Shown: one piece after another, positions 7,452 through 16,851 of the stretch
Position numbering within the stretch: position 1 is the stretch's first letter
Layout: the number at the start of each line of letters is the position of its first letter
Assembly (NCBI RefSeq): GCF_003268635.1
Contig: NZ_CP029639.1
Location: forward strand, 6,306,001-6,370,000
Source of the DNA: Paenibacillus sp. DCT19
Lineage (GTDB): Bacteria; Bacillota; Bacilli; Paenibacillales; Paenibacillaceae
Length of the DNA stretch: 64,000 bases
Reading direction: 5' to 3'
Made by a program: the position numbers and the translations under genes
The notes under the pieces: model-generated
What the model was told of the DNA's origin: nothing
The model's input: the letters and a program-made list of their open reading frames with translations, nothing else
Databases searched by the model: none

Positions 7452-10400
7452 TTATTTCTTACTTATAGCCAGGATATCATCGAAGTACAACGTACCCGAG
7501 ACAGGCTGGTTTGGATCACTCGCATTAACATAAATAGAGAACTCCTGAATACTCTTGGCCTTAACCGCGTCAAATGCAGCACCCGCATTGGCCGTATCCC
7601 ACGGCGCAGGCTTGAATTCACTGAACGGAATCTCGACCCACCCAGCCTCTGTCCCGGTAAGTGAAGGATACGCCTCGAACGATACACCGCTTGCTTTCAC
7701 CTGCAATACCAGCTTCTGCCCTTTGCCATCTGGTGCAAGCCACAGTCTCAGCGTATCCCGATCCGACCAGTCCACGCCATCCATTGTACGAGTTATACCG
7801 CCATATCCGGAACTACTCAGTGCATAGTCATACTGTAAACCATACTCTCCTGCACCCTTCTGATCCTGAGTTAGCCTAATTGTAATCTTATCCCCTTGTG
7901 CATTAGGGGTATAGGTATTACCAAGAGTGATATCATTTCCTGCATAACTCTCAAAATCATCCACCAGATCTTTATCGAAGACAGGCTCTGGCTTCACATG
8001 AATCAATTGAATATTATCCACATAGATTGGGCCTGTGTACTGCAAACCACTGCCTACAATCGATAGCATCATGGATGTTGCTGCGGCTGACTTCTCGGGA
8101 TTATCCAGCACAATTTCGCCGGTATATTTCCCGTAATCCACACCATCCACCGTCACCTTCTCTAGATCGCTTAATGCCACGGGATTACTGATGTTATACT
8201 TCGTATCCCAATCATCCGGCAACGTGGCTGTTGCATAGATCGATGGCGTACTGCTCACACCAGCACTCAGCGGAACATACATATCTAGCGTCACTTTGCT
8301 GACATCAGCTAGCTTCACCTTCTGTGCGATGGCATCCAGCGTCAGCTTCAGTTCCTGCCAGGTATGTGTTCCATCCTCAAACTTGGCGTTGATCTTCAAC
8401 ATACCGCTACCATTGAATTCAGCCTGCTCCACAGAGTTAATTTCCGCCTGGAAAGCCCCGCCACTGGATACCCCATTTGTATCACTATCGAAGGTATACG
8501 TATATAACCTGCTCGCATCGAAATTAAAGTTAACTGCAACCTCATCCTGCATCACAATCTTCCCGTCTACATACGCCTTCACGTGCAGTGTCACACTCTG
8601 TTGATCCAGCTCTGAATCGGGATGCCATGCAGCCGTATAATAGTTGTCTTGCGTCGACAATGTCATCTCATGCTCTTCCGTCTCCTGCCCTACGCTGTAG
8701 ACCACACGATCTGCTTGTTGTCCAAGTACCCGTGCACGTATCGTCACCTCGTTCTCCTTGATCTGCTGCTGGTTCAGCGGGGAGACAATATTCAGCTTCG
8801 GCGCGTTCGGCAGAGTAGACACATTCAGACTATAGACGGCTTGCAAACGATCATTGAACGCTGTATACGGCGCATTGTACAAACGCACAAAGTCATCTAA
8901 TAGCTCGTGATTTCCAAGCTCGCCTGGCGCATTGCGATACGGAACGAAAACCTGCTCGGTTCCAAAGTTCGCCCATGTCAGCATATACGCCATCCGTTTG
9001 GCATCAGGATCGGATTCTAGGGCCTTGAGCAGGTTCGTAAACCAGGCTTTGTCTTTGTTGCCGGAGATTTTCATGCCTTTGGTACTGTAACCAAACTCAC
9101 TGAGCGTTGCCACTTTATTTTTGCTGTCGGCAAGCCGCGAGATCATCGCTGCATCTTGAACTAATTTGGCAAACCATCCTTCCGAGCCCTCTGTTGAATC
9201 GTAGATGTCGAATCCGAGAATATCCACATAATCGTCACCCGGGTACGTCTTCAGGTATTCGCTCTCACTCCCGCTAAAGAATCCGTTTGGCGAGAAGACG
9301 TACAGGAAGTTATTCACGCCTTTGGTATCTCTCAGATATTCCACTGTGTAGCGATATAACTGCACATACTGCTCCTTCGACGTAAAGGCAGCTCCCCACC
9401 AGAACCAGTTCCCGTTATTTTCATGGAATGGACGGAAGACAACCGGAATGTCATTACCTTGACCATCCGATAACTGGTGAGCTAGATCCGCAATCTGATC
9501 GAGATAAGCGTTAAATTCAGCATTTTTGTCCCCACCAGGCAAGATATGCGACACAACCGAACCACTCGTATCGTAGAAGACCTCATCTGTCACAAAATTT
9601 TTCATATGGGCACTAAGGGTTACAATGCCACCTCGCTCGTATGCCTTCTTCATCACTGCCGCAAGGTTGGCTGTATTTTCTTCAGGACTAGCGTCCAGTG
9701 AACCGGGCTTCTCATTCCCTTCCAGACTCAATGTATCCCAACCGTATACCGCAGGAAATGCACCAACATTGTTAAACACATCCGATTGTGTACCATCGTT
9801 CGCCGTAATCGTTACCCCTTCCGTTGTAGCATGTTGCTGTCCGAATAAAATGGCTTCACCACGCACATTGTTCAAGTAAGCAAACAGTGATTTAGTAGCT
9901 GGAGAAGCCTGATCATCCACCAGCTTCACTGGACTCAAGTCAAAGGCAGATGTATCAATTGGAGTTTGATTATGATCAGGCGTGACACCCGAACCTGGAT
10001 TAGACGGATTCGTTGGATTGGTCGGCGTCGTTGTGCCACCGCCTGAATTGCCACCGGTATTACCATCCGAGCCGCCACTTCCACCTCCATTGCCAGGGTT
10101 ACTTACGCTACCACTACCATTTCCACTATTAGCCGCGCCACTACTGCTGCCATTGCTACTGTTACTCCCGCTTCCTGAAGCTGCACCTGTATCTGAACCG
10201 GCCTGTGTCAGCCAGGTATCCTGCGTGACAGCCTTACCATTAAGAAGCACGTCATCAGCCTGGATATCCACTTTACTCACCTTGCCTGCTCCAGTTACAG
10301 ATGTCCCCTTCGCTTCCTTGGACATATGCAGCTCTCCCACACTGGAACCACTCTCCAGTTGTAATGTAGTACGTGCCGATAGTTTAGCGGAGTGTACTAC

Positions 10401-11393
10401 TGTTCCCGAACCTAATGCAACGATTGCTGGACGCTCCACATGGAGCTGTTCTGCTATCGTGGTGCCTGTAAGTCCAAGCCGCACCTCACCCTCACGACGA
10501 TCAACGAAAATATTGTCCAAATCGGAATCCGCAACGGTTACAGAGTGCGTACCTCCACCCTGAATGTAAGTGGTCCCCTTGACCGTCACCTTGGATAAAT
10601 CAACATCTCCTTCGCGAATGCCTGCAGCAATGTATAAATTGCCGTTAATGACGATATCACTCAGTTTAATCCCATTTTGGTTGATAATCACATGACCTTG
10701 GATCACTCGACCTGCCGATGTGTCAAGCGTATTAATTACGGGTGCCAACTCATCTACCCAGGACAACATTTCAGCCCGGGTCAATGCACCTTCCGGTTTA
10801 AATGATCCATCCGGGTACCCTTCGATAACACCGGATAAGACACGAACCGATTCACGGGCATAGCTGCGGATATCAGACTCATCCAGGAAAGGCGTGGATG
10901 AATCCGCTCCTTCTGCTGCTTTTTGCAATCCAAAGGCACGAACAAGAAGCACTGCTGCATCCTCACGGGTGATCTCCTTGTCTGGCTTGGCTGTATTATT
11001 AGGATATCCCTGATAGTATCCTGCTTCACGGGCAATAGACAGAGCCGGAGCATACCAGTCACCTGCTTGCACATCTGCAAAGGACTCGTCCTGATCCAAG
11101 ACGTAATATCCGAAGATTGTATTGATAGCGTTTACAAATTCACTTCTGCTAACATGCTGATCCGGTCGAAATGAACCATCTGGGTATCCACTGACCCAAC
11201 CTGCGGTTAACCATTTGTTGATTAGTGGCTCAGCCCAGTGTCCCGACCAATCCGCAGCAGATTGCACTGTATTCACACGGTTACCATCAACCGCCTCACC
11301 CTCTGGGTTCGCATCTGCAAATGCAGGTAATGCTGTTGATCCAAGTAATACCACACTGAGTGCTGTACGCATAACGACCTGTGACTTCTTCAT
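7452..11393 (-). CDS. S-layer-anchored multidomain endo-beta-1,4-mannanase (SLH-GH26-CBM)
   Basis: This is a secreted protein of 1313 residues. In order it has a signal peptide ending near AFADA; three SLH domains (about residues 45-220) that bind the cell wall; a beta-helix-like segment of repeated short strands (about 230-380); and a Gly/Ser/Asn/Thr-rich linker (about 400-480). The GH26 domain follows (about 485-850), with acid/base Glu in RPFHENNGNWFWWG (about 658) and nucleophile Glu in TLSEFGYS (about 766). After that come an Ig-like stretch, a CBM27-like module and a CBM11-like C-terminal module ending in YFDDILAI. It should cut mannan, glucomannan or galactomannan at the cell surface. 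The ATG at 11393 has a strong AAGGAGGAG site; an earlier ATG at 11426 has none. It is the last gene of the mannan operon. Confidence 0.92.
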   Translation of the reverse strand: MKKSQVVMRTALSVVLLGSTALPAFADANPEGEAVDGNRVNTVQSAADWSGHWAEPLINKWLTAGWVSGYPDGSFRPDQHVSRSEFVNAINTIFGYYVLDQDESFADVQAGDWYAPALSIAREAGYYQGYPNNTAKPDKEITREDAAVLLVRAFGLQKAAEGADSSTPFLDESDIRSYARESVRVLSGVIEGYPDGSFKPEGALTRAEMLSWVDELAPVINTLDTSAGRVIQGHVIINQNGIKLSDIVINGNLYIAAGIREGDVDLSKVTVKGTTYIQGGGTHSVTVADSDLDNIFVDRREGEVRLGLTGTTIAEQLHVERPAIVALGSGTVVHSAKLSARTTLQLESGSSVGELHMSKEAKGTSVTGAGKVSKVDIQADDVLLNGKAVTQDTWLTQAGSDTGAASGSGSNSSNGSSSGAANSGNGSGSVSNPGNGGGSGGSDGNTGGNSGGGTTTPTNPTNPSNPGSGVTPDHNQTPIDTSAFDLSPVKLVDDQASPATKSLFAYLNNVRGEAILFGQQHATTEGVTITANDGTQSDVFNNVGAFPAVYGWDTLSLEGNEKPGSLDASPEENTANLAAVMKKAYERGGIVTLSAHMKNFVTDEVFYDTSGSVVSHILPGGDKNAEFNAYLDQIADLAHQLSDGQGNDIPVVFRPFHENNGNWFWWGAAFTSKEQYVQLYRYTVEYLRDTKGVNNFLYVFSPNGFFSGSESEYLKTYPGDDYVDILGFDIYDSTEGSEGWFAKLVQDAAMISRLADSKNKVATLSEFGYSTKGMKISGNKDKAWFTNLLKALESDPDAKRMAYMLTWANFGTEQVFVPYRNAPGELGNHELLDDFVRLYNAPYTAFNDRLQAVYSLNVSTLPNAPKLNIVSPLNQQQIKENEVTIRARVLGQQADRVVYSVGQETEEHEMTLSTQDNYYTAAWHPDSELDQQSVTLHVKAYVDGKIVMQDEVAVNFNFDASRLYTYTFDSDTNGVSSGGAFQAEINSVEQAEFNGSGMLKINAKFEDGTHTWQELKLTLDAIAQKVKLADVSKVTLDMYVPLSAGVSSTPSIYATATLPDDWDTKYNISNPVALSDLEKVTVDGVDYGKYTGEIVLDNPEKSAAATSMMLSIVGSGLQYTGPIYVDNIQLIHVKPEPVFDKDLVDDFESYAGNDITLGNTYTPNAQGDKITIRLTQDQKGAGEYGLQYDYALSSSGYGGITRTMDGVDWSDRDTLRLWLAPDGKGQKLVLQVKASGVSFEAYPSLTGTEAGWVEIPFSEFKPAPWDTANAGAAFDAVKAKSIQEFSIYVNASDPNQPVSGTLYFDDILAISKK

Positions 11394-11552
11394 CGCTCTA
11401 TCTCCTCCTTGGTTGTGATGGTGCACGTAATATTGCTGATCTTATTATGAAAAGCTCCTCTGTTATGCTGGTCTGGAGAGACACATCGGAAATCGAGCAA
11501 AGCCTTCAGAGCCAAGATTCCATCCATTCTCCAGACAGCAGAACACAGTCAC

Positions 11553-12515
11553 CTACAGGTTCAGGAACGCCTGTAACGTTCGATCAGACAGACGGGGAAT
11601 ATACTCATGTCCATACTCATGGTACACAAGTAACTCTTTGTCCGACTGAATCCGGTTGTACACGGCAAACTGAGTAGATGGCGGACAGATCGTGTCCGCA
11701 AGCCCAGTTACAAACAGTACCTTGGCCTGAATTCGATCTGCCAGATTCGAGATGTCGATATACCCGAGTCTGGAGAAGATAGCATCCTCCCGCTCATGGT
11801 TCGGGTCAAATAATCGGAAATAGTACACCAGCTCTTCATACGCTGAACTTGCAGCGCCTAGCTCCCAGGCATGTCGATAATCCGATAAAAAAGGATACAC
11901 TGGCACCGCCAGCTTCACTCGCGGTTCAAGAGATGCACAAGCGGTGGCTAATGCCCCACCTTGGGAACAGCCATACACGCCTACACGTTCTTCATCAACG
12001 TGTTCCATGGACATCAGAATGCGTACCGTCTGCACGGTATCAAGGAACACGTTTCGGAAATACAGCTTATCCGGATTAGGATCATCGATTCCCCGGATAA
12101 TGTGTCCACGGATCGTTGTGCCTTTCACTTGCAGGTTGTCCTCGGAAAGCCCGCCCTGTCCACGGCAGTCCAAAGCGAGTACCGTGATGCCATGGGCAGC
12201 GTATGCAATCTTGTCGAACCAGTCGCCGCTATCACTGGAATATCCGTGATACATAGCCATAGCTTGCCCTTTGGCATTAGCAGATCCGGCGATTGGCCGA
12301 ACCAGCTTACCATGGATGCGTGCTCCGCCTACACCTGTGAAATACAGGTGGAAGCACTCTACAAGCGGTGATGTAATGTCCGCGGGCACCAGTTCATATT
12401 CGAGCGATTGCGCGTCTAGCTCCGCGAGCGCACGGCTCCAATACGCATCGAAATCATCCGGTTTCGGACTGCTCCCGCTGTATTTTTTCAATTGTTCTAG
12501 CGTTGTCTCACCCAT
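11553..12515 (-). CDS. CE7-family acetyl xylan esterase / cephalosporin-C deacetylase
   Basis: The 320-residue protein is an alpha/beta-hydrolase of the AXE1/CAH family. The nucleophile elbow is GCSQG, the oxyanion region reads YHGYSSDSGDW, the RGQGG family motif is present, and the catalytic His lies in HEYGHEYIP. These enzymes remove acetyl groups from short sugar chains in the cytoplasm. Here it probably deacetylates imported mannooligosaccharides. I use the ATG at 12515, with GGAGAGG five bases before it; the ATG six codons earlier has no site. It lies between the GH113 and GH26 genes. Confidence 0.88.
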   Translation of the reverse strand: MGETTLEQLKKYSGSSPKPDDFDAYWSRALAELDAQSLEYELVPADITSPLVECFHLYFTGVGGARIHGKLVRPIAGSANAKGQAMAMYHGYSSDSGDWFDKIAYAAHGITVLALDCRGQGGLSEDNLQVKGTTIRGHIIRGIDDPNPDKLYFRNVFLDTVQTVRILMSMEHVDEERVGVYGCSQGGALATACASLEPRVKLAVPVYPFLSDYRHAWELGAASSAYEELVYYFRLFDPNHEREDAIFSRLGYIDISNLADRIQAKVLFVTGLADTICPPSTQFAVYNRIQSDKELLVYHEYGHEYIPRLSDRTLQAFLNL

Positions 12516-12726
12516 GTGTCCCTCTCCATTCATATAAGTACATGTTCATAAGTAACTTCTTGAAATACCTCTATTAGCGTAAAGAAAAGACGCATATGAG
12601 GATATCGCTGAGATTCATCTTCACATACGCCTTCGACTTGCGCTCTAACACTATACTTTCATTCAGTGGTTCTTAATGATCATTCAGCACATTGAACGAG
12701 CATTGAACATGTTCCAATTCACATAC

Positions 12727-13674
12727 TCACACCTGCGTAGGAATCCCCTGATAAAATTGCTGGATGGCCCGCTCTGCCGGCTTGCCATACACACCATAAC
12801 CATCATCAGTTAAGGCATCCTTCTCTGCATATAAATGTGCGCTCCAATCCCACAGTCCGAATCCGCGTACCCACTGACGCTGACTCACATGCCGGAACAT
12901 GGCTTCATAGAAACGTGACTGTTCTTCGCTACTCACTTCACCTTCAAGTCCCCAATCGTTCGGCACCTGTGCCGAGCCACTGCGGCTGGGACATCCAGCT
13001 TCCGCGAAGAAGAAGGGTTTGCCATAAGGAGCAATCTCCCGTTCGATCCGATCGAGCTGTGCCTCCCAATCCCCGATGGGATAGTAACCACTGGAGGAGA
13101 TCACATCCACGGCATCCCACCATTTCACATGACCTTCCTGATATTTGTCCGTATTGTACGACACTAGGCCTGAATACACCTCGCGCACAGCGGCAATGAC
13201 ATCACGCCACTCCTGATCTCGGCGCTCAGACTGCACCATCTCACAGCCAACGATGAACATCTCACATTTCTCCTGCTCTGCAATGGCTGCATAGTGCTGC
13301 TGAAATGCAGTGTAACTACGGAACCAATCCTTCCATTTCGGCTCACACGGCACATCGATATCAAAAAAATTAATATGTGCACGCCATGTACCATCTGTAC
13401 AGTTAACCGTTGGCTTCAGAATCACCCGTAGCCCAAGGGTCCGGGCATATCGAATCATATCGACTAATTCGTCATCCTCGACCAGATGGTCTCCTCGATA
13501 CTTCACTTCCACAGCTTGTGGATGATCCTGATGTGCCGCCAGTGCAAAAATAACATGTGAACTGCCTGTTCGCTCAGCCAGTAAACGCAAGGATTCTTTC
13601 GCTTCTGGCTTACGGAAGGCTCCCTTGCCACTCATCCAACCAAATGTAAATCCCTTGATGTAATCCATATGCAT
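12727..13674 (-). CDS. GH113-like glycoside hydrolase (probable intracellular beta-mannanase)
   Basis: The 315-residue protein has no signal peptide. It reads as a GH113 TIM barrel: KGFTFGWMSGKGAF at the N-terminus, an acid/base Glu in FIVGCEM, and a nucleophile Glu in FFFAEAGCPSRSG. GH113 enzymes hydrolyse beta-1,4-mannan or release mannose from mannooligosaccharides. With no export signal and importer genes upstream, it most likely trims imported oligomers. Two starts, 13674 and 13668, are two codons apart; GAAAGGGG upstream serves either. Confidence 0.8.
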   Translation of the reverse strand: MHMDYIKGFTFGWMSGKGAFRKPEAKESLRLLAERTGSSHVIFALAAHQDHPQAVEVKYRGDHLVEDDELVDMIRYARTLGLRVILKPTVNCTDGTWRAHINFFDIDVPCEPKWKDWFRSYTAFQQHYAAIAEQEKCEMFIVGCEMVQSERRDQEWRDVIAAVREVYSGLVSYNTDKYQEGHVKWWDAVDVISSSGYYPIGDWEAQLDRIEREIAPYGKPFFFAEAGCPSRSGSAQVPNDWGLEGEVSSEEQSRFYEAMFRHVSQRQWVRGFGLWDWSAHLYAEKDALTDDGYGVYGKPAERAIQQFYQGIPTQV

Positions 13675-13702
13675 TGCTAAGGTAAAGCCCCTTTCATATC
13701 AA

Positions 13703-14740
13703 TTACAGCTTGCCTTCCTCACGATCTCCAGCGATAACTTCATCCGTCTCAATCACATAATTCACAATCTCATCGACAGTTGTGTAAGCTACGCCAACAT
13801 AGGTATCGGCTGCGCCATAATAGATCGCGATGCGTCCAGTCTCGGCATCATGCAATGTTGCGCACGGGAAGACCACGTTATCAACAAAACCTTGCTCCTC
13901 ATACCATTGCTCTGGCGTTAATACGAAGTTAGATGAACGATATTTAACTTTGGACGGCTCATCCAGATCGAGAATAACCGCACCCATGCTATATACAAAA
14001 CCATTGCAAGTTCCCGTTACACCATGGTAGAACATCAGCCAGCCTTCAGACGTCTCGATCGGTGCAGGTCCGCCACCAATTTTGACAGATTGCCACCAAC
14101 CTTGGCCGCCTTTGCTCATGACGTGACGATGTTTGCCCCAATATACGAGATCAGGGCTTTCGCTTAGGAAAATATCGCCGAACGGCGTATGTCCACTGTC
14201 ACTTGGTCTGGACAGCATCACATAGTTATCGTTGATTTTACGCGGGAACAATACACCATTGCGGTTGAACGGCAGCATCGGATTTTCCAGACGTACAAAG
14301 GTTTTGAAATCGTCTGTCTTTGCCAGTCCCAGTGCAGCGCCGTAGAAATCTGTACACCAGATGATGTAATACGTATCTTCTACCTTCACCAGACGTGGAT
14401 CATACGCATAGTTCGGCATGAATGGTTCGCCTTGTTCATCTACAAAAGCAATGCGCTGCTCTTCAATCGTCCAGGATAACCCGTCCTCACTTGAGCCCAT
14501 ATGCAGGTGCGGACGACCATTAATCGTTTCTGCGCGGAATACACCGATGAACTTACCTTCGTAAGGAACAACGGCGCTGTTAAAAATACGGGCAACACCC
14601 TTCACCGGATTACGTGGCACAACGGGATTCGCGGAGTGTCTCCACACCGGTGCATCCAGTCCCTCCGGTTTATCTTCCCACGGCATATTGGGCAAAGCAT
14701 CCCCAACAATGTGTACCTTTTTCGTTTCAGCAACTGTCAT
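13703..14740 (-). CDS. GH130-family mannoside phosphorylase (mannooligosaccharide type)
   Basis: The 345-residue protein has the five-bladed propeller signatures of GH130. These are ARIFNSAVVPYEGKFIGVFRAE, the catalytic Asp in YDPRLV, the FPRKINDNYVMLSRPSDSGH segment with basic residues expected to bind phosphate, and GGGPAPIETSEGWLMFYHGV. It probably phosphorolyses beta-mannosides to mannose 1-phosphate in the cytoplasm. Its shorter N-terminus sets it apart from the GH130 protein encoded at 19581, so the two should differ in chain-length preference. A hydrolytic beta-mannosidase of the same family remains possible. An AAGGGAG site precedes the ATG. Confidence 0.85.
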   Translation of the reverse strand: MTVAETKKVHIVGDALPNMPWEDKPEGLDAPVWRHSANPVVPRNPVKGVARIFNSAVVPYEGKFIGVFRAETINGRPHLHMGSSEDGLSWTIEEQRIAFVDEQGEPFMPNYAYDPRLVKVEDTYYIIWCTDFYGAALGLAKTDDFKTFVRLENPMLPFNRNGVLFPRKINDNYVMLSRPSDSGHTPFGDIFLSESPDLVYWGKHRHVMSKGGQGWWQSVKIGGGPAPIETSEGWLMFYHGVTGTCNGFVYSMGAVILDLDEPSKVKYRSSNFVLTPEQWYEEQGFVDNVVFPCATLHDAETGRIAIYYGAADTYVGVAYTTVDEIVNYVIETDEVIAGDREEGKL

Positions 14741-14787
14741 TTTTCATTTCTCCCTTCGGATTTTATTTCAGCATTCATTCACGATTT

Positions 14788-15621
14788 TTATTTCACGGAA
14801 CCTTGCGCGAAGCCGTTGTAGATGTATTTCTGGAGCATCAGGAAGATGATCATGGTTGGAACAATGGCGATCATAATACCGGCGCTAATAACCTCCCACT
14901 GTGATCCGAAGGGTCCCTTGAACTTGAACAAGGCGGTGGATATAACTTGCAAACTGTCCTTCGGCATGTACAAGAACGGTGTATAGAAGTCATTGTAGAT
15001 GTTCACGCCTTTGACGATAATAACCGTGACAATAGCCGGTTTCAGAAGCGGTAGAATAATTCTCCAATAAATGGTGAGATACGAAGCGCCGTCCAGCATG
15101 GCGGACTCATCCAGCGCACTGGAGATGGAGCCCAGGAATTGCAGGAAGATGTATACGGCAATGATATCTGTACCCAGATACATCACAATGGCTGCCCAGC
15201 GTGTATTGAACAGGTCGAGGGCGTTAATGATCTGGAACGTGGCGACTTGTGTCGTTACGCTTGGGATCAGGGTAGCCAGCAAGAATGCAGCAACCATAAT
15301 TTTTTTGCCCTTAAATTTGAATCGATCCAGTACATACGCAATCATGGAACCGGTTAAGGTTGCACCCACAATCGAGATGAGAAGGATAATAATTGTATTT
15401 TTGAAACCAACGAGCATATTGCCGTCCACAAACGCTCTGGAATAGTTGGCAAAGTTCAGCCAGTCGGCTGGCGGTGTAAGCGGGCTGGTAGTCGCATATT
15501 CAGCATTGGTCTTGAGGGATGCAAACAGGATCACCACGATGGGCAGAAGCGCAATAAACGCTGCGAGAATTAGCGAAGCATACTTAACGATGCTTGCAAG
15601 TGTGTATTTGACTTGGTGCAC
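14788..15621 (-). CDS. Carbohydrate ABC transporter permease (MalG type)
   Basis: The 277-residue permease has six predicted membrane helices and the EAA loop ESAMLDGASYLTIYWRIILPLLKP typical of MalG-type sugar importers. The start is GTG at 15621, with AAAGGAG ten bases before it, two bases after the stop of the partner permease gene. It forms the inner channel for imported mannooligosaccharides. No cognate ATPase gene is present nearby, so a shared MsmX-like ATPase encoded elsewhere is expected, as is known for Bacillus sugar importers. Confidence 0.9.
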   Translation of the reverse strand: MHQVKYTLASIVKYASLILAAFIALLPIVVILFASLKTNAEYATTSPLTPPADWLNFANYSRAFVDGNMLVGFKNTIIILLISIVGATLTGSMIAYVLDRFKFKGKKIMVAAFLLATLIPSVTTQVATFQIINALDLFNTRWAAIVMYLGTDIIAVYIFLQFLGSISSALDESAMLDGASYLTIYWRIILPLLKPAIVTVIIVKGVNIYNDFYTPFLYMPKDSLQVISTALFKFKGPFGSQWEVISAGIMIAIVPTMIIFLMLQKYIYNGFAQGSVK

Positions 15622-15623
15622 GT

Positions 15624-16511
15624 TTATTCATCTCCTTTCATGGTGACACGCTGAACGAGCGTAACGAGAATAACGATCAGAAGCAGCACAACGGCCATGG
15701 CTGATGCGAGTCCCAGTTTGCCGTACTTAAAGGCCAGATGAACTGTCTGAATGACAAAGGTCATACTGCCGTTGGAACCGTCCGTCATAATATATGGAAT
15801 ATCGAACGCACTGATTGCGCCGCTAATCGCCAAAATCAGATTGAGCTGCAGGATGCGAGTAATACTCGGCAGGATAATATGGCGGAACTGTTGCCAACGG
15901 TTGGCACCGTCAATATCCGATGCTTCGTATACATCTTTCGGGATGGAAGAGATGGCACCTAGGAAAATAATAAAGTTAAATCCCATGTACCTCCATACGG
16001 ATGCACCTGCGAGAGATACGTTAATGATGTTCGGATTACCGAGCCATAGCTGGGTGTATTGTCCAAGTCCAACGGCTTGCATGATGGTATCGAGTGTACC
16101 GTCCGGTTTGAAGAAGAACAGGAAGATGAATCCGATCGCAACACCATTTAATAAGTAAGGGAAAAATAAAATGCCTTTGAAAAAGTTTTTACCACGGACC
16201 TTGAAACTTAGTATCGTTGCAAAATAAAGCGCCAGACCCATCTGTACAAACGTGGCTACGAAATAGTACAGGCTGACAATAAATACTTTAAAGTACTCGG
16301 GGTCTTTGAAAATTCGGGTATAGTTCTCGAATCCAACGTAGTCGAACCGTTTGCTGTATCCATTCCAGTCGGTAAAGCTGTATTTGAACATGTTGATAAC
16401 AGGCAAGTAGGCAAACGTGAACAACAGTGCCAGCGGAATGATCGAGAAGGCACATATAATAAATATGCGTTGCGCTGAGTAGCCCCAGTTGGATAACTTC
16501 AAGTATTTCAT
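15624..16511 (-). CDS. Carbohydrate ABC transporter permease (MalF type)
   Basis: The 295-residue MalF-like permease has an N-terminal membrane helix, the YSFTDWNGYSKRFDYVGFENY extracytoplasmic segment typical of the family, and the EAA loop EASDIDGANRWQQFRHIILPS. I use the ATG at 16511, because GGAGGTG lies 8 bases before it. It is separated from the binding-protein gene by about 340 bases holding a strong hairpin and repeat R2, an arrangement that would lower permease relative to binding-protein expression. Confidence 0.9.
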   Translation of the reverse strand: MKYLKLSNWGYSAQRIFIICAFSIIPLALLFTFAYLPVINMFKYSFTDWNGYSKRFDYVGFENYTRIFKDPEYFKVFIVSLYYFVATFVQMGLALYFATILSFKVRGKNFFKGILFFPYLLNGVAIGFIFLFFFKPDGTLDTIMQAVGLGQYTQLWLGNPNIINVSLAGASVWRYMGFNFIIFLGAISSIPKDVYEASDIDGANRWQQFRHIILPSITRILQLNLILAISGAISAFDIPYIMTDGSNGSMTFVIQTVHLAFKYGKLGLASAMAVVLLLIVILVTLVQRVTMKGDE

Positions 16512-16575
16512 GCTCTCCACACCTCCAAGCGGTTCTACCGCTTTGTATCAAAAACTCTCTATAATATGCGGAATA

Positions 16576-16651
16576 ACTGCGGGGAGCGGTTTATAGAAAA
16601 ACAACCTTCAAGTTTCTCGGTGCCAATCCTTAACCGTATACTCCCCGCAGT
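16576..16651 (-). promoter_or_regulatory. Intercistronic stem-loop between binding-protein and permease genes
   Basis: ACTGCGGGGAG at 16576-16586 pairs perfectly with CTCCCCGCAGT at 16641-16651. CGGTT/AACCG extends the stem inside after a TATA bulge. There is no U-run. It sits inside the mannan importer operon and is suited to protecting the upstream binding-protein mRNA from 3' decay, as known for the malEFG-type intercistronic hairpins. Confidence 0.6.
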
Positions 16652-16683
16652 ACATCTGCTGTTCAATACACTTGCCTCCGTCT

Positions 16684-16851
16684 AAGTGCGCGTTCAAAAA
16701 GGGCGGTTTTCAGTACCGACAAGATGGGATGAAGATAGAAATGGAGTAGCGGAGCGTAGATTAAGCTACGTGAGCAACGGACATTTCGGCTGAATCCCAT
16801 ATTCGACGCTGAGATGCCGCAAGGCATCCTTCGTAATCAAAAGCGGACTTT
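16684..16851. repeat. Dispersed intergenic repeat R2, copy A
   Basis: This matches 20904-21077 directly and 34415-34590 in inverse orientation over about 165 bases. It starts with AGTGCGCGTTCAAAAAG. Its right end stops at GCGGACTTT, where it meets the stop codon of the sugar-binding protein gene (16850-16852), so the terminal TTTGAAC is lost. Two hairpins seen in all copies are present: GATGCC-GCAA-GGCATC and CGTAG-ATTAAG-CTACG. Confidence 0.9.

Noticed and set aside
9982..10563. Proline-rich open frame opposite the mannanase linker
   Set aside because: The Gly/Ser/Thr-rich linker read in antisense gives proline and leucine runs. It is an artefact of the linker composition.
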